From: CAZRRV01 sp045660865
GTDB taxonomy: Bacteria > Bacillota > Clostridia > Oscillospirales > Acutalibacteraceae
Length of the DNA stretch: 64,000 nt
Direction of reading: 5' to 3'
Assembly: GCA_045660865.1 (NCBI GenBank)
Contig: JAZREP010000019.1
Coordinates: 1-64,000, forward strand
Shown here: piece by piece, positions 1 through 6,610 of the stretch
How positions within the stretch are numbered: position 1 is the first letter of the stretch
How the letters are laid out: the number at the start of each line of letters is the position of its first letter
The notes under the pieces: generated by a model
The model's database searches: none
Seen by the model: only the letters and a program-made list of their open reading frames with translations
What the model was told of the DNA's origin: nothing
Translations under genes and position numbers: made by a program

Positions 1-846
1 TATTTCGTCAAAGAACATACCTTCACGGCGGTAGTTCTTACAAATATCGTTAGCCATTGAAATACCTTTTGCACGATTCTCTTCAGCAACATCTCGCATA
101 AACATTCTCTCAAGGTGTGAAAGTGTTACTTCGGCTTCAACTCTTACTGCATCGCAACCCTTTTGAGAAACAGCAACATACTGTTTACCAAGTTGCAAAG
201 CGGACAAGCTATTGATAAGAGCCTTATCGGTGACATTGCCTACAAAAAAGTTGTCTATAACAAAAAACATACGGTCATTTGCGATATTTCCAATAACCAA
301 ATCCTTTTCAAGTGTCATATCACGGTATTTGTTATAAAAAGGAGTGCTATTAACCTTTTCCATTCTTCCTCTATGGAAAGCAACAAGCATTGCCCAGTCA
401 ATATCAGCAGGCACTTCTATATGTGCCAACTCATCTGCACATATGGATATGATATAGAATTTTGATTTCTCATAATCACAAATCAAAGTAAGCGCTTGTG
501 TGGGTTCGGTGCCCATATAGAAACCCTGACCAAAGTCGCATTGCTTGCGGCTCTTGGGCTCAATCTTTCCTTCTATGCCCGATTTAGAACCGTGATACAA
601 AAGAACCCGATTAGATTCTAACTTAACCGCCTTTGCCGCATCAGCAATTTTTTGGAGAGTCATATCATATACAGGGACAGACTTTTCCTTGCAGAATTCA
701 TATATCATAGACTGCGCTAACTTATTAGGAACAGCACGACCATTCTCCCAACGGTTTACCGTTTGGAATGTAACATTTAGATGCTCTGCAAACTCAGTCT
801 GGCTCAAATTTAAGTATGTTCTAATTTGTTTAATTAGTGTATGCAT
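1..846 (-). CDS. HTH + DUF3990 (ADP-ribosyltransferase-like) protein, 3' end cut off by window edge
   Basis: Reading the minus strand from an ATG at 846 gives an open frame of 282 codons that runs off the left edge. The start has an AAGAGGTGG ribosome binding site. Residues about 1-55 form an XRE-type helix-turn-helix (LSQTEFAEHLNVTFQTVNRW). From about residue 80 there is a YHGSKSGIEG motif, then CDFGQGFYMGTEPTQA. This order is what I recall of the DUF3990 family (PF13151), which is grouped with ADP-ribosyltransferase folds; the His of HGS and the Tyr of GFY would be the NAD-binding H and Y. I infer a self-regulating ART-like protein, possibly a toxin or a host-modification enzyme. The C-terminus and any partner gene lie outside the window. 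A consensus promoter with a palindrome sits just upstream. Confidence 0.75.
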   Translation of the reverse strand, partial: MHTLIKQIRTYLNLSQTEFAEHLNVTFQTVNRWENGRAVPNKLAQSMIYEFCKEKSVPVYDMTLQKIADAAKAVKLESNRVLLYHGSKSGIEGKIEPKSRKQCDFGQGFYMGTEPTQALTLICDYEKSKFYIISICADELAHIEVPADIDWAMLVAFHRGRMEKVNSTPFYNKYRDMTLEKDLVIGNIANDRMFFVIDNFFVGNVTDKALINSLSALQLGKQYVAVSQKGCDAVRVEAEVTLSHLERMFMRDVAEENRAKGISMANDICKNYRREGMFFDEI

Positions 847-861
847 AGTCCACCTCTTAAA

Positions 862-901
862 TATAACATTCTTTCTATTTCTTATTATATCCAATGTTAT
901 A
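862..901. promoter_or_regulatory. Inverted repeat overlapping the DUF3990 promoter, candidate operator
   Basis: TATAACATT at 862-870 is repeated in inverted orientation as AATGTTATA at 893-901. One 9-base arm lies in the spacer between -35 and -10, the other just downstream of the -10. This is a natural site for self-repression by the N-terminal HTH of the adjacent gene; binding is inferred only. Confidence 0.6.
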
Positions 902-912
902 CTCTGTGTCAA
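884..912 (-). promoter_or_regulatory. Consensus sigma-A promoter of the HTH-DUF3990 gene
   Basis: On the minus strand TTGACA (912-907) and TATAAT (889-884) are separated by exactly 17 bases, a perfect match to the vegetative consensus. The promoter points into the HTH-DUF3990 gene, whose start is 38 bases beyond the -10. Confidence 0.85.
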
Positions 913-936
913 CGGTTTTTGTTACTAAAAAGAACA

Positions 937-964
937 AACCTCAGCTAAAATTTTTAGCTGAGGT
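937..964 (-). terminator. Rho-independent terminator after the SLOG gene
   Basis: A 13-base stem (ACCTCAGCTAAAA with its complement) lies just past the stop of the SLOG gene. In the minus direction it is followed by TTTGTTCTTTTT. Confidence 0.8.
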
Positions 965-970
965 CATTGA

Positions 971-1447
971 TTAGAGTGAAGTTATATTTATAATTTGCTT
1001 TCCTTTCTTTATAGCATAGTCGATGGCGATTTTGGTGCCGCTTTTGCGGGTGATTGGGGCGTTTGGTTCGTCGTAATACACTATGCAAAAGTAGCTTTTA
1101 TTTATCATTTCGTAGTTACGTTCCACATAAGCGGCGCGGCCTGAGCCGATGATGTGTTCAGGATAGTATGTGTCCTCATAACTTTCTAAAAGATAGTTTG
1201 TATATTGCTCGTTTATATCCGGATATTCTGCTCGTACATAAATTCGTTTTATGTGTGGGTATTTTTCTTTTAGTTTGGTTACAAGCTCAAGGCACAGGCT
1301 ATTAAATCGGCTCTTGCTCCCGAAAAGGAATGTATCGACTTTCTCGTCCACAATTAGTTTCTCGATAATCTCAACAAGTTTTGATTTTAGTTCCTCGGTT
1401 TCGTTTATAGTTCTATGACCGAAAAAGCAACATGTTTTCTCTTTCAT
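971..1447 (-). CDS. SLOG-family protein (YpsA/DprA-like Rossmann fold)
   Basis: This 158-residue protein opens with the CCFFGHRTI motif typical of small Clostridial SLOG proteins, has an LFGSKSRFN segment near residue 42, and ends with an SGTKIAIDYAIKKGK helix. The SLOG superfamily binds nucleotide-type ligands or acts on them; the ligand here is unknown. The ribosome binding site is GAGGTG, 7 bases before the ATG. It is divergent from the RHH gene at 1553 and shares a ~100-base intergenic region holding two palindromes. It is a single-domain protein, so any effector would have to be a separate gene. The family call is fairly firm; the role is not. Confidence 0.75.
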   Translation of the reverse strand: MKEKTCCFFGHRTINETEELKSKLVEIIEKLIVDEKVDTFLFGSKSRFNSLCLELVTKLKEKYPHIKRIYVRAEYPDINEQYTNYLLESYEDTYYPEHIIGSGRAAYVERNYEMINKSYFCIVYYDEPNAPITRKSGTKIAIDYAIKKGKQIINITSL

Positions 1448-1466
1448 AAGTTACACCTCAAAATTT

Positions 1467-1485
1467 TAGATATACTATATATCTA
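1467..1485. promoter_or_regulatory. Palindrome upstream of the SLOG gene
   Basis: TAGATATA-CTA-TATATCTA is a perfect 8-base inverted repeat 20 bases before the SLOG start. It is a candidate operator for the divergently encoded RHH protein, since such proteins usually bind short palindromes. This is inferred. Confidence 0.45.
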
Positions 1486-1516
1486 TTTTTAACATTGTAA
1501 CACATAATACATCTAA

Positions 1517-1539
1517 AATAAATATACAATATATTTATT
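1517..1539. promoter_or_regulatory. Palindrome spanning the likely -10 of the RHH gene
   Basis: AATAAATAT-ACAAT-ATATTTATT is a perfect 9-base inverted repeat ending 13 bases before the RHH start. A TACAAT -10-like hexamer sits at its centre (1525-1530). It would allow autorepression by the RHH protein. Both this and the 1467-1485 palindrome are very AT-rich, so chance cannot be excluded. Confidence 0.5.
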
Positions 1540-1552
1540 ATGAGGTGGAGAT

Positions 1553-1753
1553 ATGGCTATAAAGAGTGTTTCAATTAGAATTGAAGAAGAAATGTTGAAT
1601 AAAATCGCACATATTGCAGATTACGAAGGCAGAAGTGTGAATAGTCAAGTGCTTGTTTTAATAAGAGAAAACATAAAGGCTTTTGAAGATGCCAATGGTG
1701 TTATAGACGGTAATATCACTCCTGCATCAAATGTAAAACCTACTCGTAAGTAA
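1553..1753 (+). CDS. Ribbon-helix-helix (Arc-type) DNA-binding protein
   Basis: A 66-residue protein. Residues about 4-45 fit the Arc/MetJ ribbon-helix-helix fold: an alternating beta strand (KSVSIRIEEEM), helix A (LNKIAHIADYEG), a short turn with RSVN, and helix B (SQVLVLIRENIKAFEDA). The remaining ~20 residues look disordered. Ribosome binding site GAGGTGG is 7 bases upstream of the ATG. It is followed after 24 bases by the membrane-protein gene, so the two probably form one transcript. Likely a repressor of its own and the divergent SLOG promoter, as suggested by the palindromes between them. Confidence 0.75.
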   Translation: MAIKSVSIRIEEEMLNKIAHIADYEGRSVNSQVLVLIRENIKAFEDANGVIDGNITPASNVKPTRK

Positions 1754-1777
1754 CAAAAAACTCTCTGAGGTAATTAA

Positions 1778-2404
1778 ATGAAAAAAGGTGTAGAAAAAGC
1801 TTTTGCTATTGCGTTATTTATAATTTCACTTATTAGTACTGTTTTTCCAACAAGCCACATGGAAAGCGTCACATATGCAGTCATTGTACCTTCTTTTATC
1901 CTATCATTAACTTCTTTTATTTCCGAGATTTCAAAAAAATGTCAAGATGATGCTGAAGAGACTGCAAAAATGGCACATAAACTCTCTAATCTTGAGCACG
2001 AAATTGCAGATAAAGATTATGCCCTCTATAATGAAGGTAAATATAATTCGCAATACATTGAGGGCCAAGTACCAAAAGAAATTTTTGATAAAATGTCAAA
2101 CAGTGTTGAACATATGAGAGATTCCGTAATTTTTAAGAGAATGGAAATATTCTTTTTTAAGTTTAAAAACTTCTGCGATAAACTAGTTGTTATAGGATAT
2201 GTCTTACTATTTATCAGTCTTTGTTTATCACCGTATATTTCTCATTGGTTGTCCGTAATAAATTTAAACTGTATAACATTATGGTCCCTAACTCTTCTAT
2301 ATGTAACTCTTGAACTCAAGTCTGAAATTTCTTCTAAACTCTATATGCTAATACACAAAGCTTTCAAGAAAAAAGCTGAAAAAGAAGCTGATAAAGAAAG
2401 CTAG
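1778..2404 (+). CDS. Unknown membrane protein, two pairs of TM helices around a helical domain
   Basis: I do not recognise this 208-residue protein. It has two closely spaced hydrophobic segments at about 8-48, a charged, largely helical middle of ~85 residues (about 50-135), a second hydrophobic pair at about 136-180, and a Lys/Glu-rich tail. The layout loosely recalls the two-helix SLATT-type membrane proteins that occur with SLOG sensors, but no motif proves that. It is downstream of the RHH gene in the same direction and is followed by a strong terminator, so RHH plus membrane protein looks like a complete two-gene unit. Base composition is more AT-rich than in the core genes to the right, in keeping with an acquired segment. 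Confidence 0.6.
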   Translation: MKKGVEKAFAIALFIISLISTVFPTSHMESVTYAVIVPSFILSLTSFISEISKKCQDDAEETAKMAHKLSNLEHEIADKDYALYNEGKYNSQYIEGQVPKEIFDKMSNSVEHMRDSVIFKRMEIFFFKFKNFCDKLVVIGYVLLFISLCLSPYISHWLSVINLNCITLWSLTLLYVTLELKSEISSKLYMLIHKAFKKKAEKEADKES

Positions 2405-2429
2405 TAAAATCTTTTGGAAACAGTAAAAC

Positions 2430-2465
2430 CCTCTCTGCCGAAATTCAGCAGAGAGGTTTATTTTT
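2430..2465 (+). terminator. Rho-independent terminator after the 4-TM protein
   Basis: Nine-base stem CCTCTCTGC/GCAGAGAGG with a 9-base loop followed by TTTATTTTT. Confidence 0.85.
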
Positions 2466-2467
2466 AA

Positions 2468-2500
2468 CGAACAGTCGGGGACGCCTATCCCTACAAATCG
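2468..2500. repeat. Possible fragment of a dispersed intergenic repeat
   Basis: The GC-rich stretch containing GTCGGGGACGCCTATCCCTA stands out against the AT-rich flank. From memory, similar GGGGACGCC...TCCCTACA strings are scattered in intergenic regions of Oscillospirales genomes. There is only one copy in this window, so the call is tentative. Confidence 0.25.
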
Positions 2501-2544
2501 AATATATTACCCCCTTTTTTTAACACTCAATTTGTGTGTAGAAA

Positions 2545-2736
2545 AAGACCATACCTTCGAGGGTGGCGGTGTTTGGGTGGGACGAAGTTTTTTAGGTTAA
2601 ATTATTTTTGTTTTGGCAAGGCGAAAAGCGGAAAAATGCTTTTGGCATTTCGAGCATTTTAAACGCCGCCAAAGCGAAAATAACAACTGAAAACGAGTCT
2701 AAATCCCAAGCGCCGACACCCCTTGGGTATGGTCTT
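2545..2736. repeat. About 190-bp imperfect hairpin element (MITE-like) at the end of spoVAD
   Basis: The whole stretch folds back on itself. The outer arms AAGACCATACC (2545-2555) and GGTATGGTCTT (2726-2736) are perfect complements. Continuing inward, the GGGTGGCGGTGTTTGGG region matches the complement of CCCAAGCGCCGACACCCC with few changes, then TTATTTTTGTTTTGGC matches the complement of GCCAAAGCGAAAATAA. The centre is AAAATGCT (2633-2640) paired with AGCATTTT (2653-2660) around a 12-base loop. No open reading frame of its own is convincing. It resembles a non-autonomous palindromic insertion and replaces the 3' end of spoVAD. Confidence 0.65.
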
Positions 2737-3368
2737 ATTTTAACATCATCAGGTGCCATAGCGGCGCCCATATTGTTAGCGTCGCTGACGCCGAGGTCAA
2801 CAATTTTTCCTATTGTAGTTGCAGCAAGGTTGATTTTACCGCTACCTTGTGACACAACCGCTGCCCCGCTTGCGGTTGCAGTCCATTGTGCGGTAGGCGT
2901 ACGCTGACCGCCGTATTCCAGCGGAAAGCGGAACTGCCGTTCGCTACTGCAAAAATGTGACGATGTTACCGCGACGGTGTTTTTTGCACCCGCACCAACC
3001 GTCATTGCCGACATAATAAGTCCCAGCACCATTGTTGAACAGGCGCCGTACAGCCCTGCAAAGGGGATTTCAAAATCCATTAAACCAAAGGTACTGCTTA
3101 TACATTGATTTAGCAAATCTCCTGCAAATATTACGTCAATATCCTCCGGATTATATGAGCCTTTGGTCAGCGCCTTACTTACGGCAAACTGTTGAAGTCG
3201 GCTTTCTGCTTTTTCAAATGAATCCTCGCCCAGCAGTTCGTCTTCAAAGCAAATATCAAAACATTTACCAAGCGGACCTTGCTTTTCCTTTTTACCGCCA
3301 ATTGCCGCATAGGAGCTTATAGAAATTGGCTGAGAAAATACAAATGTCCTGTTTCCTATCTTTTTCAT
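2592..3368 (-). pseudogene. spoVAD: spoVAD, 3'-truncated (stage V sporulation protein AD)
   Basis: Residues 1 to about 205 match the thiolase-like spore protein SpoVAD, including FAGDLLNQCISSTFG, the YGACSTM segment and DANNMGAAMAP. SpoVAD normally has ~335-340 residues. Here homology stops right after MGAAMAP (near base 2750). The last ~50 residues are simply a translation of the hairpin element at 2545-2736, ending in a meaningless tail. The missing part contains the last third of the thiolase fold. SpoVAD binds dipicolinic acid during its uptake into spores, so this copy is probably dead. The start is supported by AGAAGGG 12 bases upstream. Neither spoVAC nor spoVAE is directly adjacent, although spoVAC lies 2 kb upstream on the same strand. 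Confidence 0.8.
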
Positions 3369-3505
3369 CTTAAAAATACCCTTCTTTTAGTGCTTTATAT
3401 AAATTTATTCTGCCCCAAATAAGTTAGGATTTGCCTTGTTCTGTCGTTGACAATAAGTGGTAAATTTGATATAATATTTTCACCAAAAACTTGGAGGGGA
3501 TGTTT

Positions 3506-4582
3506 GTGTTAGCAACAACACCGGCAGTATTTGCTGTAGAAAACAATTATCAAATTTTTGCAAAAGTTGAAGACGAGTGCACCTTTTGGGTAACAGTTGG
3601 TGACAAGGATTATTACGACGATTTTAACGGCTTGTTCCGTACTCTTTGTAAGGTTCATAGCGTAATCGTACCGATGGAGGAGCTTAATAAAGCAAAGAAA
3701 TACACCATCCACGTAAGACCGATTACCGAGCGTTCTTTTTGGAAAATCATGACAGGTGATATCCAAGACTTCACATTTGATTTCATTCCTGTCCCCGACA
3801 AAAATATCAGAGCTTATCATATTTCTGACACACACGGCAAAGCGCAAATTGCTATTGACGCCGCTAAAGTTTTCGGCGATATTGATTTCTTAATTTTAAA
3901 CGGCGATATTGTTAACCATTGCAGCGACCCTGAAGAATTCGATACTGTTTATTCCCTTTGCAGCGAGCTTACCGGCGGTAAAAAACCCGTTGTTTGCTCT
4001 CGTGGTAACCACGATTTGCGAGGCAACTATGCTGAGGACTTTTTAAGATACGTTCCTAACGCAAACGGCAAAACCTATTACACCTTCCGCCTTGGCACTA
4101 TTTGGGGCTTAGTTCTTGACTGCGGTGAAGATAAGGTTGACGAATATTACTCAAACTACAATATGGTTTGCTGTCACGCTTTCAGATTAAAGCAAACCGA
4201 GTTTATTAAAGAAGTTGTAAAGAACAAGGAATATCTTGACGAGGGTATTAAAACCCGCATAGTTGTTTGCCACAACCCCTTTACTAACATAATGGAAGAG
4301 CCTTTTGATATTGAGCAAGATATATACGACGAGTGGGTGCGTATGCTCAGAGAGGACATTAAACCCAACGTTATAATCTGTGGACATATGCATATTGTGG
4401 ACGTTTGGGAGCAAGGCAGCGAGCATGACTGCCACAATCAACCCTGCCCCACAGTTATCGGCGGCGATTTGAAATTCCAGGAGGATTATTTTGCCGGCTG
4501 CGGTTACACCTTTAACGGTGATAAGATAGACATCGCATTCACTGACAATGCCGGAAAAGTTTTAGCCACCAGAACTTTATAA
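3506..4582 (+). CDS. Calcineurin-like metallophosphoesterase
   Basis: About 358 residues. The metal-binding blocks of the metallophosphoesterase fold are in order: SDTHG (D-x-H), LNGDIVN (GD), SRGNHDLRG (GNHD), VVCHNPF and CGHMHIVDVW (GHxH). An N-terminal ~100-residue part before them is beta-rich and resembles the fibronectin-like domain that precedes some purple-acid-phosphatase-type enzymes. There is no signal peptide, so it is likely cytosolic; the substrate is unknown. Start: GTG at 3506 is preferred because GGAGGGG lies 8 bases upstream; the ATG at 3500 sits on top of that ribosome binding site and a TTG at 3491 precedes it. It lies on the opposite strand inside the otherwise minus-strand spoVA region. 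Confidence 0.8.
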   Translation: MLATTPAVFAVENNYQIFAKVEDECTFWVTVGDKDYYDDFNGLFRTLCKVHSVIVPMEELNKAKKYTIHVRPITERSFWKIMTGDIQDFTFDFIPVPDKNIRAYHISDTHGKAQIAIDAAKVFGDIDFLILNGDIVNHCSDPEEFDTVYSLCSELTGGKKPVVCSRGNHDLRGNYAEDFLRYVPNANGKTYYTFRLGTIWGLVLDCGEDKVDEYYSNYNMVCCHAFRLKQTEFIKEVVKNKEYLDEGIKTRIVVCHNPFTNIMEEPFDIEQDIYDEWVRMLREDIKPNVIICGHMHIVDVWEQGSEHDCHNQPCPTVIGGDLKFQEDYFAGCGYTFNGDKIDIAFTDNAGKVLATRTL

Positions 4583-4587
4583 CTTAT

Positions 4588-4620
4588 AAAAGGCTTGACC
4601 GAACGGTCAAGCCTTTTCTT
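4588..4620 (+). terminator. Rho-independent terminator, near twin of the one at 5395
   Basis: Thirteen-base stem AAAAGGCTTGACC / GGTCAAGCCTTTT with loop GAAC. The same hairpin, one base different in the loop, ends the next gene. Confidence 0.85.
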
Positions 4621-4680
4621 ATAGTAGCCGTAGACAACTCTTGCTGCTGTCAATATAGGACACGGTACTTGACAAAAACA

Positions 4681-4709
4681 TTTACATCAAAGTAGTAATG
4701 TGGTAAAAT
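4681..4709 (+). promoter_or_regulatory. Likely promoter of the HAD hydrolase gene
   Basis: TTTACA (4681-4686) and TAAAAT (4704-4709) are 17 bases apart, and TGG directly before the -10 gives an extended -10. It lies 37 bases before the start codon. Confidence 0.55.
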
Positions 4710-4745
4710 TATTATATAGTTATAATAAACAGAGGTATTACGATA

Positions 4746-5405
4746 TTGAAAATTTCCTTTCTTTTTGATTTTGACGGAACACTGGTAGATTCAATGCCAA
4801 CATTTGTTTCTTCTATGCTCCGTATTCTAGATGAAAACAGCATCCCTTACGAAAATAGCATTATTAAAATCATAACACCTTTGGGGCTGAACGGAACAGC
4901 TGATTACTACATAAACAATCTGGGGCTGAATATGTCAAAAGAGCAGCTGGTGCTCAAGATGAAAGAATATATGCTGGATGCCTATCTTCACACCATTCCT
5001 GCTAAAACAAACGTTGAATTTGTATTAAAGCAACTAAAGGAGCGAGGCGCAAGCTTGAACGTTCTTACTGCCAGCCCCCACATCACACTAGATGCTTGCT
5101 TGAAGCGCCTAGGTTTATGGGAGCTGTTTGACAATATATGGTCCTGCGACGATTTTCATACCACCAAGGCCGACCCGCAGATTTATGTGATGGCCGCAGA
5201 AAAAATGAACAGAGCTGTTGAAGATGTTTTGTTCTTAGACGATAACCTCAATGCAGATTTGACAGCAAAGTCAGCAGGTATGTTGGTCTGCGGCGTATAT
5301 GACGAATCCTCGAAAGATTGTGTAGAACAAATGAAAGCTGCCGCCGACTTTTACATTTACGATTTCAAAGAATTGCTTGATTTAAATATTTCAAAAAAGG
5401 CTTGA
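4746..5405 (+). CDS. HAD-superfamily hydrolase, phosphoglycolate-phosphatase-like
   Basis: 219 residues with the HAD motifs in order: I, FDFDGTLVDS (nucleophile and acid/base Asp); II, NVLTASP; III, the Lys in TTKADPQIY; IV, VLFLDDNLNAD. A helical cap of about 65 residues lies between motifs I and II, giving the beta-phosphoglucomutase/phosphoglycolate-phosphatase subtype. The substrate cannot be read from the sequence. The start is TTG with AGAGGT 9 bases upstream. The TGA stop lies inside the stem of the terminator at 5395. The gene is bracketed by two nearly identical terminator hairpins. Confidence 0.85.
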   Translation: MKISFLFDFDGTLVDSMPTFVSSMLRILDENSIPYENSIIKIITPLGLNGTADYYINNLGLNMSKEQLVLKMKEYMLDAYLHTIPAKTNVEFVLKQLKERGASLNVLTASPHITLDACLKRLGLWELFDNIWSCDDFHTTKADPQIYVMAAEKMNRAVEDVLFLDDNLNADLTAKSAGMLVCGVYDESSKDCVEQMKAAADFYIYDFKELLDLNISKKA

Positions 5406-5424
5406 CCGAATGGTCAAGCCTTTT
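5395..5424. terminator. Bidirectional terminator between the HAD gene and spoVAC
   Basis: Stem AAAAGGCTTGACC / GGTCAAGCCTTTT with loop GAAT. It contains the HAD stop codon (5403-5405), and the spoVAC stop (5423-5425) overlaps its other end, so it serves both converging genes. Confidence 0.8.
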
Positions 5425-5866
5425 ATAGCATTTGGGTTAGCCAATAAATTAAGCCATAAACTACGCTTGCTATTACGCCATAGACGATAACGGGGCCTGC
5501 GACAGTGAATATTTTAGCGCCAAGGCCTAAAATCCAGCCCTCACTTTTAAATTCGATTGCGGCGGAGGTCATTGCGTTTGAAAAGCCGGTAATCGGCACC
5601 AATGTTCCGGCGCCGGCAAATTTAGCAATTTTATCGAACACTCCTAAACCTGTAAGCACAGCTGCTATTAAAATCAAGGTTACGGGAACAGCCATTTTTG
5701 TTTCGTCCAGGCTCATTGAGGTTTCCATATAAATATTATTGAAGAATTGTCCCAAAGCACATATTAAACCGCCTATAACAAATGCCGCTATAAAGTCGCG
5801 CGCTTTTTTTGAGGGCGGCGAAGCCTCTTTTACCATTTTGGAATATTCTTTTTTTGTTACGCTCAT
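5423..5866 (-). CDS. spoVAC: Stage V sporulation protein AC
   Basis: 147 residues from the ATG at 5866, which has AAGGAAG 6 bases upstream; a TTG 21 bases earlier is less likely. The sequence is that of SpoVAC: a charged N-terminus (KKEYSKMVKEASPP), a first hydrophobic helix with IGGLICALGQFF, the strongly conserved FDKIAKFAGAGTLVPITGF and NAMTSAAIEFKSEGWILGL, and a C-terminal TM helix. SpoVAC is part of the inner-membrane SpoVA channel that moves dipicolinic acid, and in Bacillus it acts as a mechanosensitive channel. It appears intact. In known operons spoVAD and spoVAE follow directly; here a terminator and two opposite-strand genes follow, then a truncated spoVAD. Confidence 0.9.
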   Translation of the reverse strand: MSVTKKEYSKMVKEASPPSKKARDFIAAFVIGGLICALGQFFNNIYMETSMSLDETKMAVPVTLILIAAVLTGLGVFDKIAKFAGAGTLVPITGFSNAMTSAAIEFKSEGWILGLGAKIFTVAGPVIVYGVIASVVYGLIYWLTQML

Positions 5867-5932
5867 AAAAATCTTCCTTTCTTGCAATATTTTTTACTCT
5901 CACGGCTAAAATATACAAAGGGAAGTGAAGTT

Positions 5933-6610
5933 ATGGAAAATGTAATTGAATTAAAAAATATTTCAAAGTCTTATACTGTTGGTGATACAACCGTGAAAGC
6001 CTTGGATAATATAAACCTAACCGTTAAGACAGGAGATTTTTTGGCGGTGCTTGGAGATTCGGGCTCGGGTAAGTCTACTCTGCTTAACATTTTAGGGTGT
6101 TTAGACAAGTCAACATCGGGAAAATATTGTTTTTCGGGGAGAAACATAGAAAATTTGAGCGAGCGAGAGCTGGGTAATTTGCGAGGACGAAAAATAGGCT
6201 TTATTTTTCAAGGCTTTAACCTTTTGCCCGGACTCACCGCCTTTGAAAACATCACCGCCGCTTTACAATATATAGGTGTAAAGCAGAATAAAGAAAAAAT
6301 AGCGTTGGATGCTTTAAATCAGGTTGGTCTTTCCCACAGACGAAACCACATGCCGCATCAGCTTTCGGGCGGACAACAGCAACGAGTTGCCATTGCGAGA
6401 GTAATTGCCCAAAACCCGAAAATTATTTTAGCCGATGAGCCAACAGGAAATTTAGACTCAGACACCGCAAGTGAAATAATAAAAATCCTGCTTTCGCTTC
6501 ACAGCGAAGGCAGGACCATTCTCTTAATTACTCACGACAATAAAATTGCAGACAGGATACCCAAAAAAATTCACATTTCTAACGGGCAAATTTTAGAATG
6601 CAATATATAA
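5933..6610 (+). CDS. ABC transporter ATP-binding protein (LolD/MacB type), no permease nearby
   Basis: 225 residues with all ABC ATPase motifs: Walker A GDSGSGKST (41-49), Q-loop FIFQGFNLLPG, signature LSGGQQQ (144-150), Walker B ILADEPTGNLD and switch His in LLITHD. The VGDTTVKALDNINL and TGNLDSDTASEI stretches place it in the LolD/MacB/FtsE-like subgroup that powers FtsX-type permeases. The ATG at 5933 with AAGGGAAG upstream is the start. No FtsX-type permease is adjacent, so it either works with a distant one or is an orphan. Its 3' end overlaps the 3' end of the converging uppP by 32 bases. Confidence 0.85.
   Translation: MENVIELKNISKSYTVGDTTVKALDNINLTVKTGDFLAVLGDSGSGKSTLLNILGCLDKSTSGKYCFSGRNIENLSERELGNLRGRKIGFIFQGFNLLPGLTAFENITAALQYIGVKQNKEKIALDALNQVGLSHRRNHMPHQLSGGQQQRVAIARVIAQNPKIILADEPTGNLDSDTASEIIKILLSLHSEGRTILLITHDNKIADRIPKKIHISNGQILECNI

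Noticed and set aside
689..928. Plus-strand 79-residue frame
   Set aside because: Lies antisense to the HTH end of the DUF3990 gene and its promoter; no ribosome binding site or protein-like pattern.
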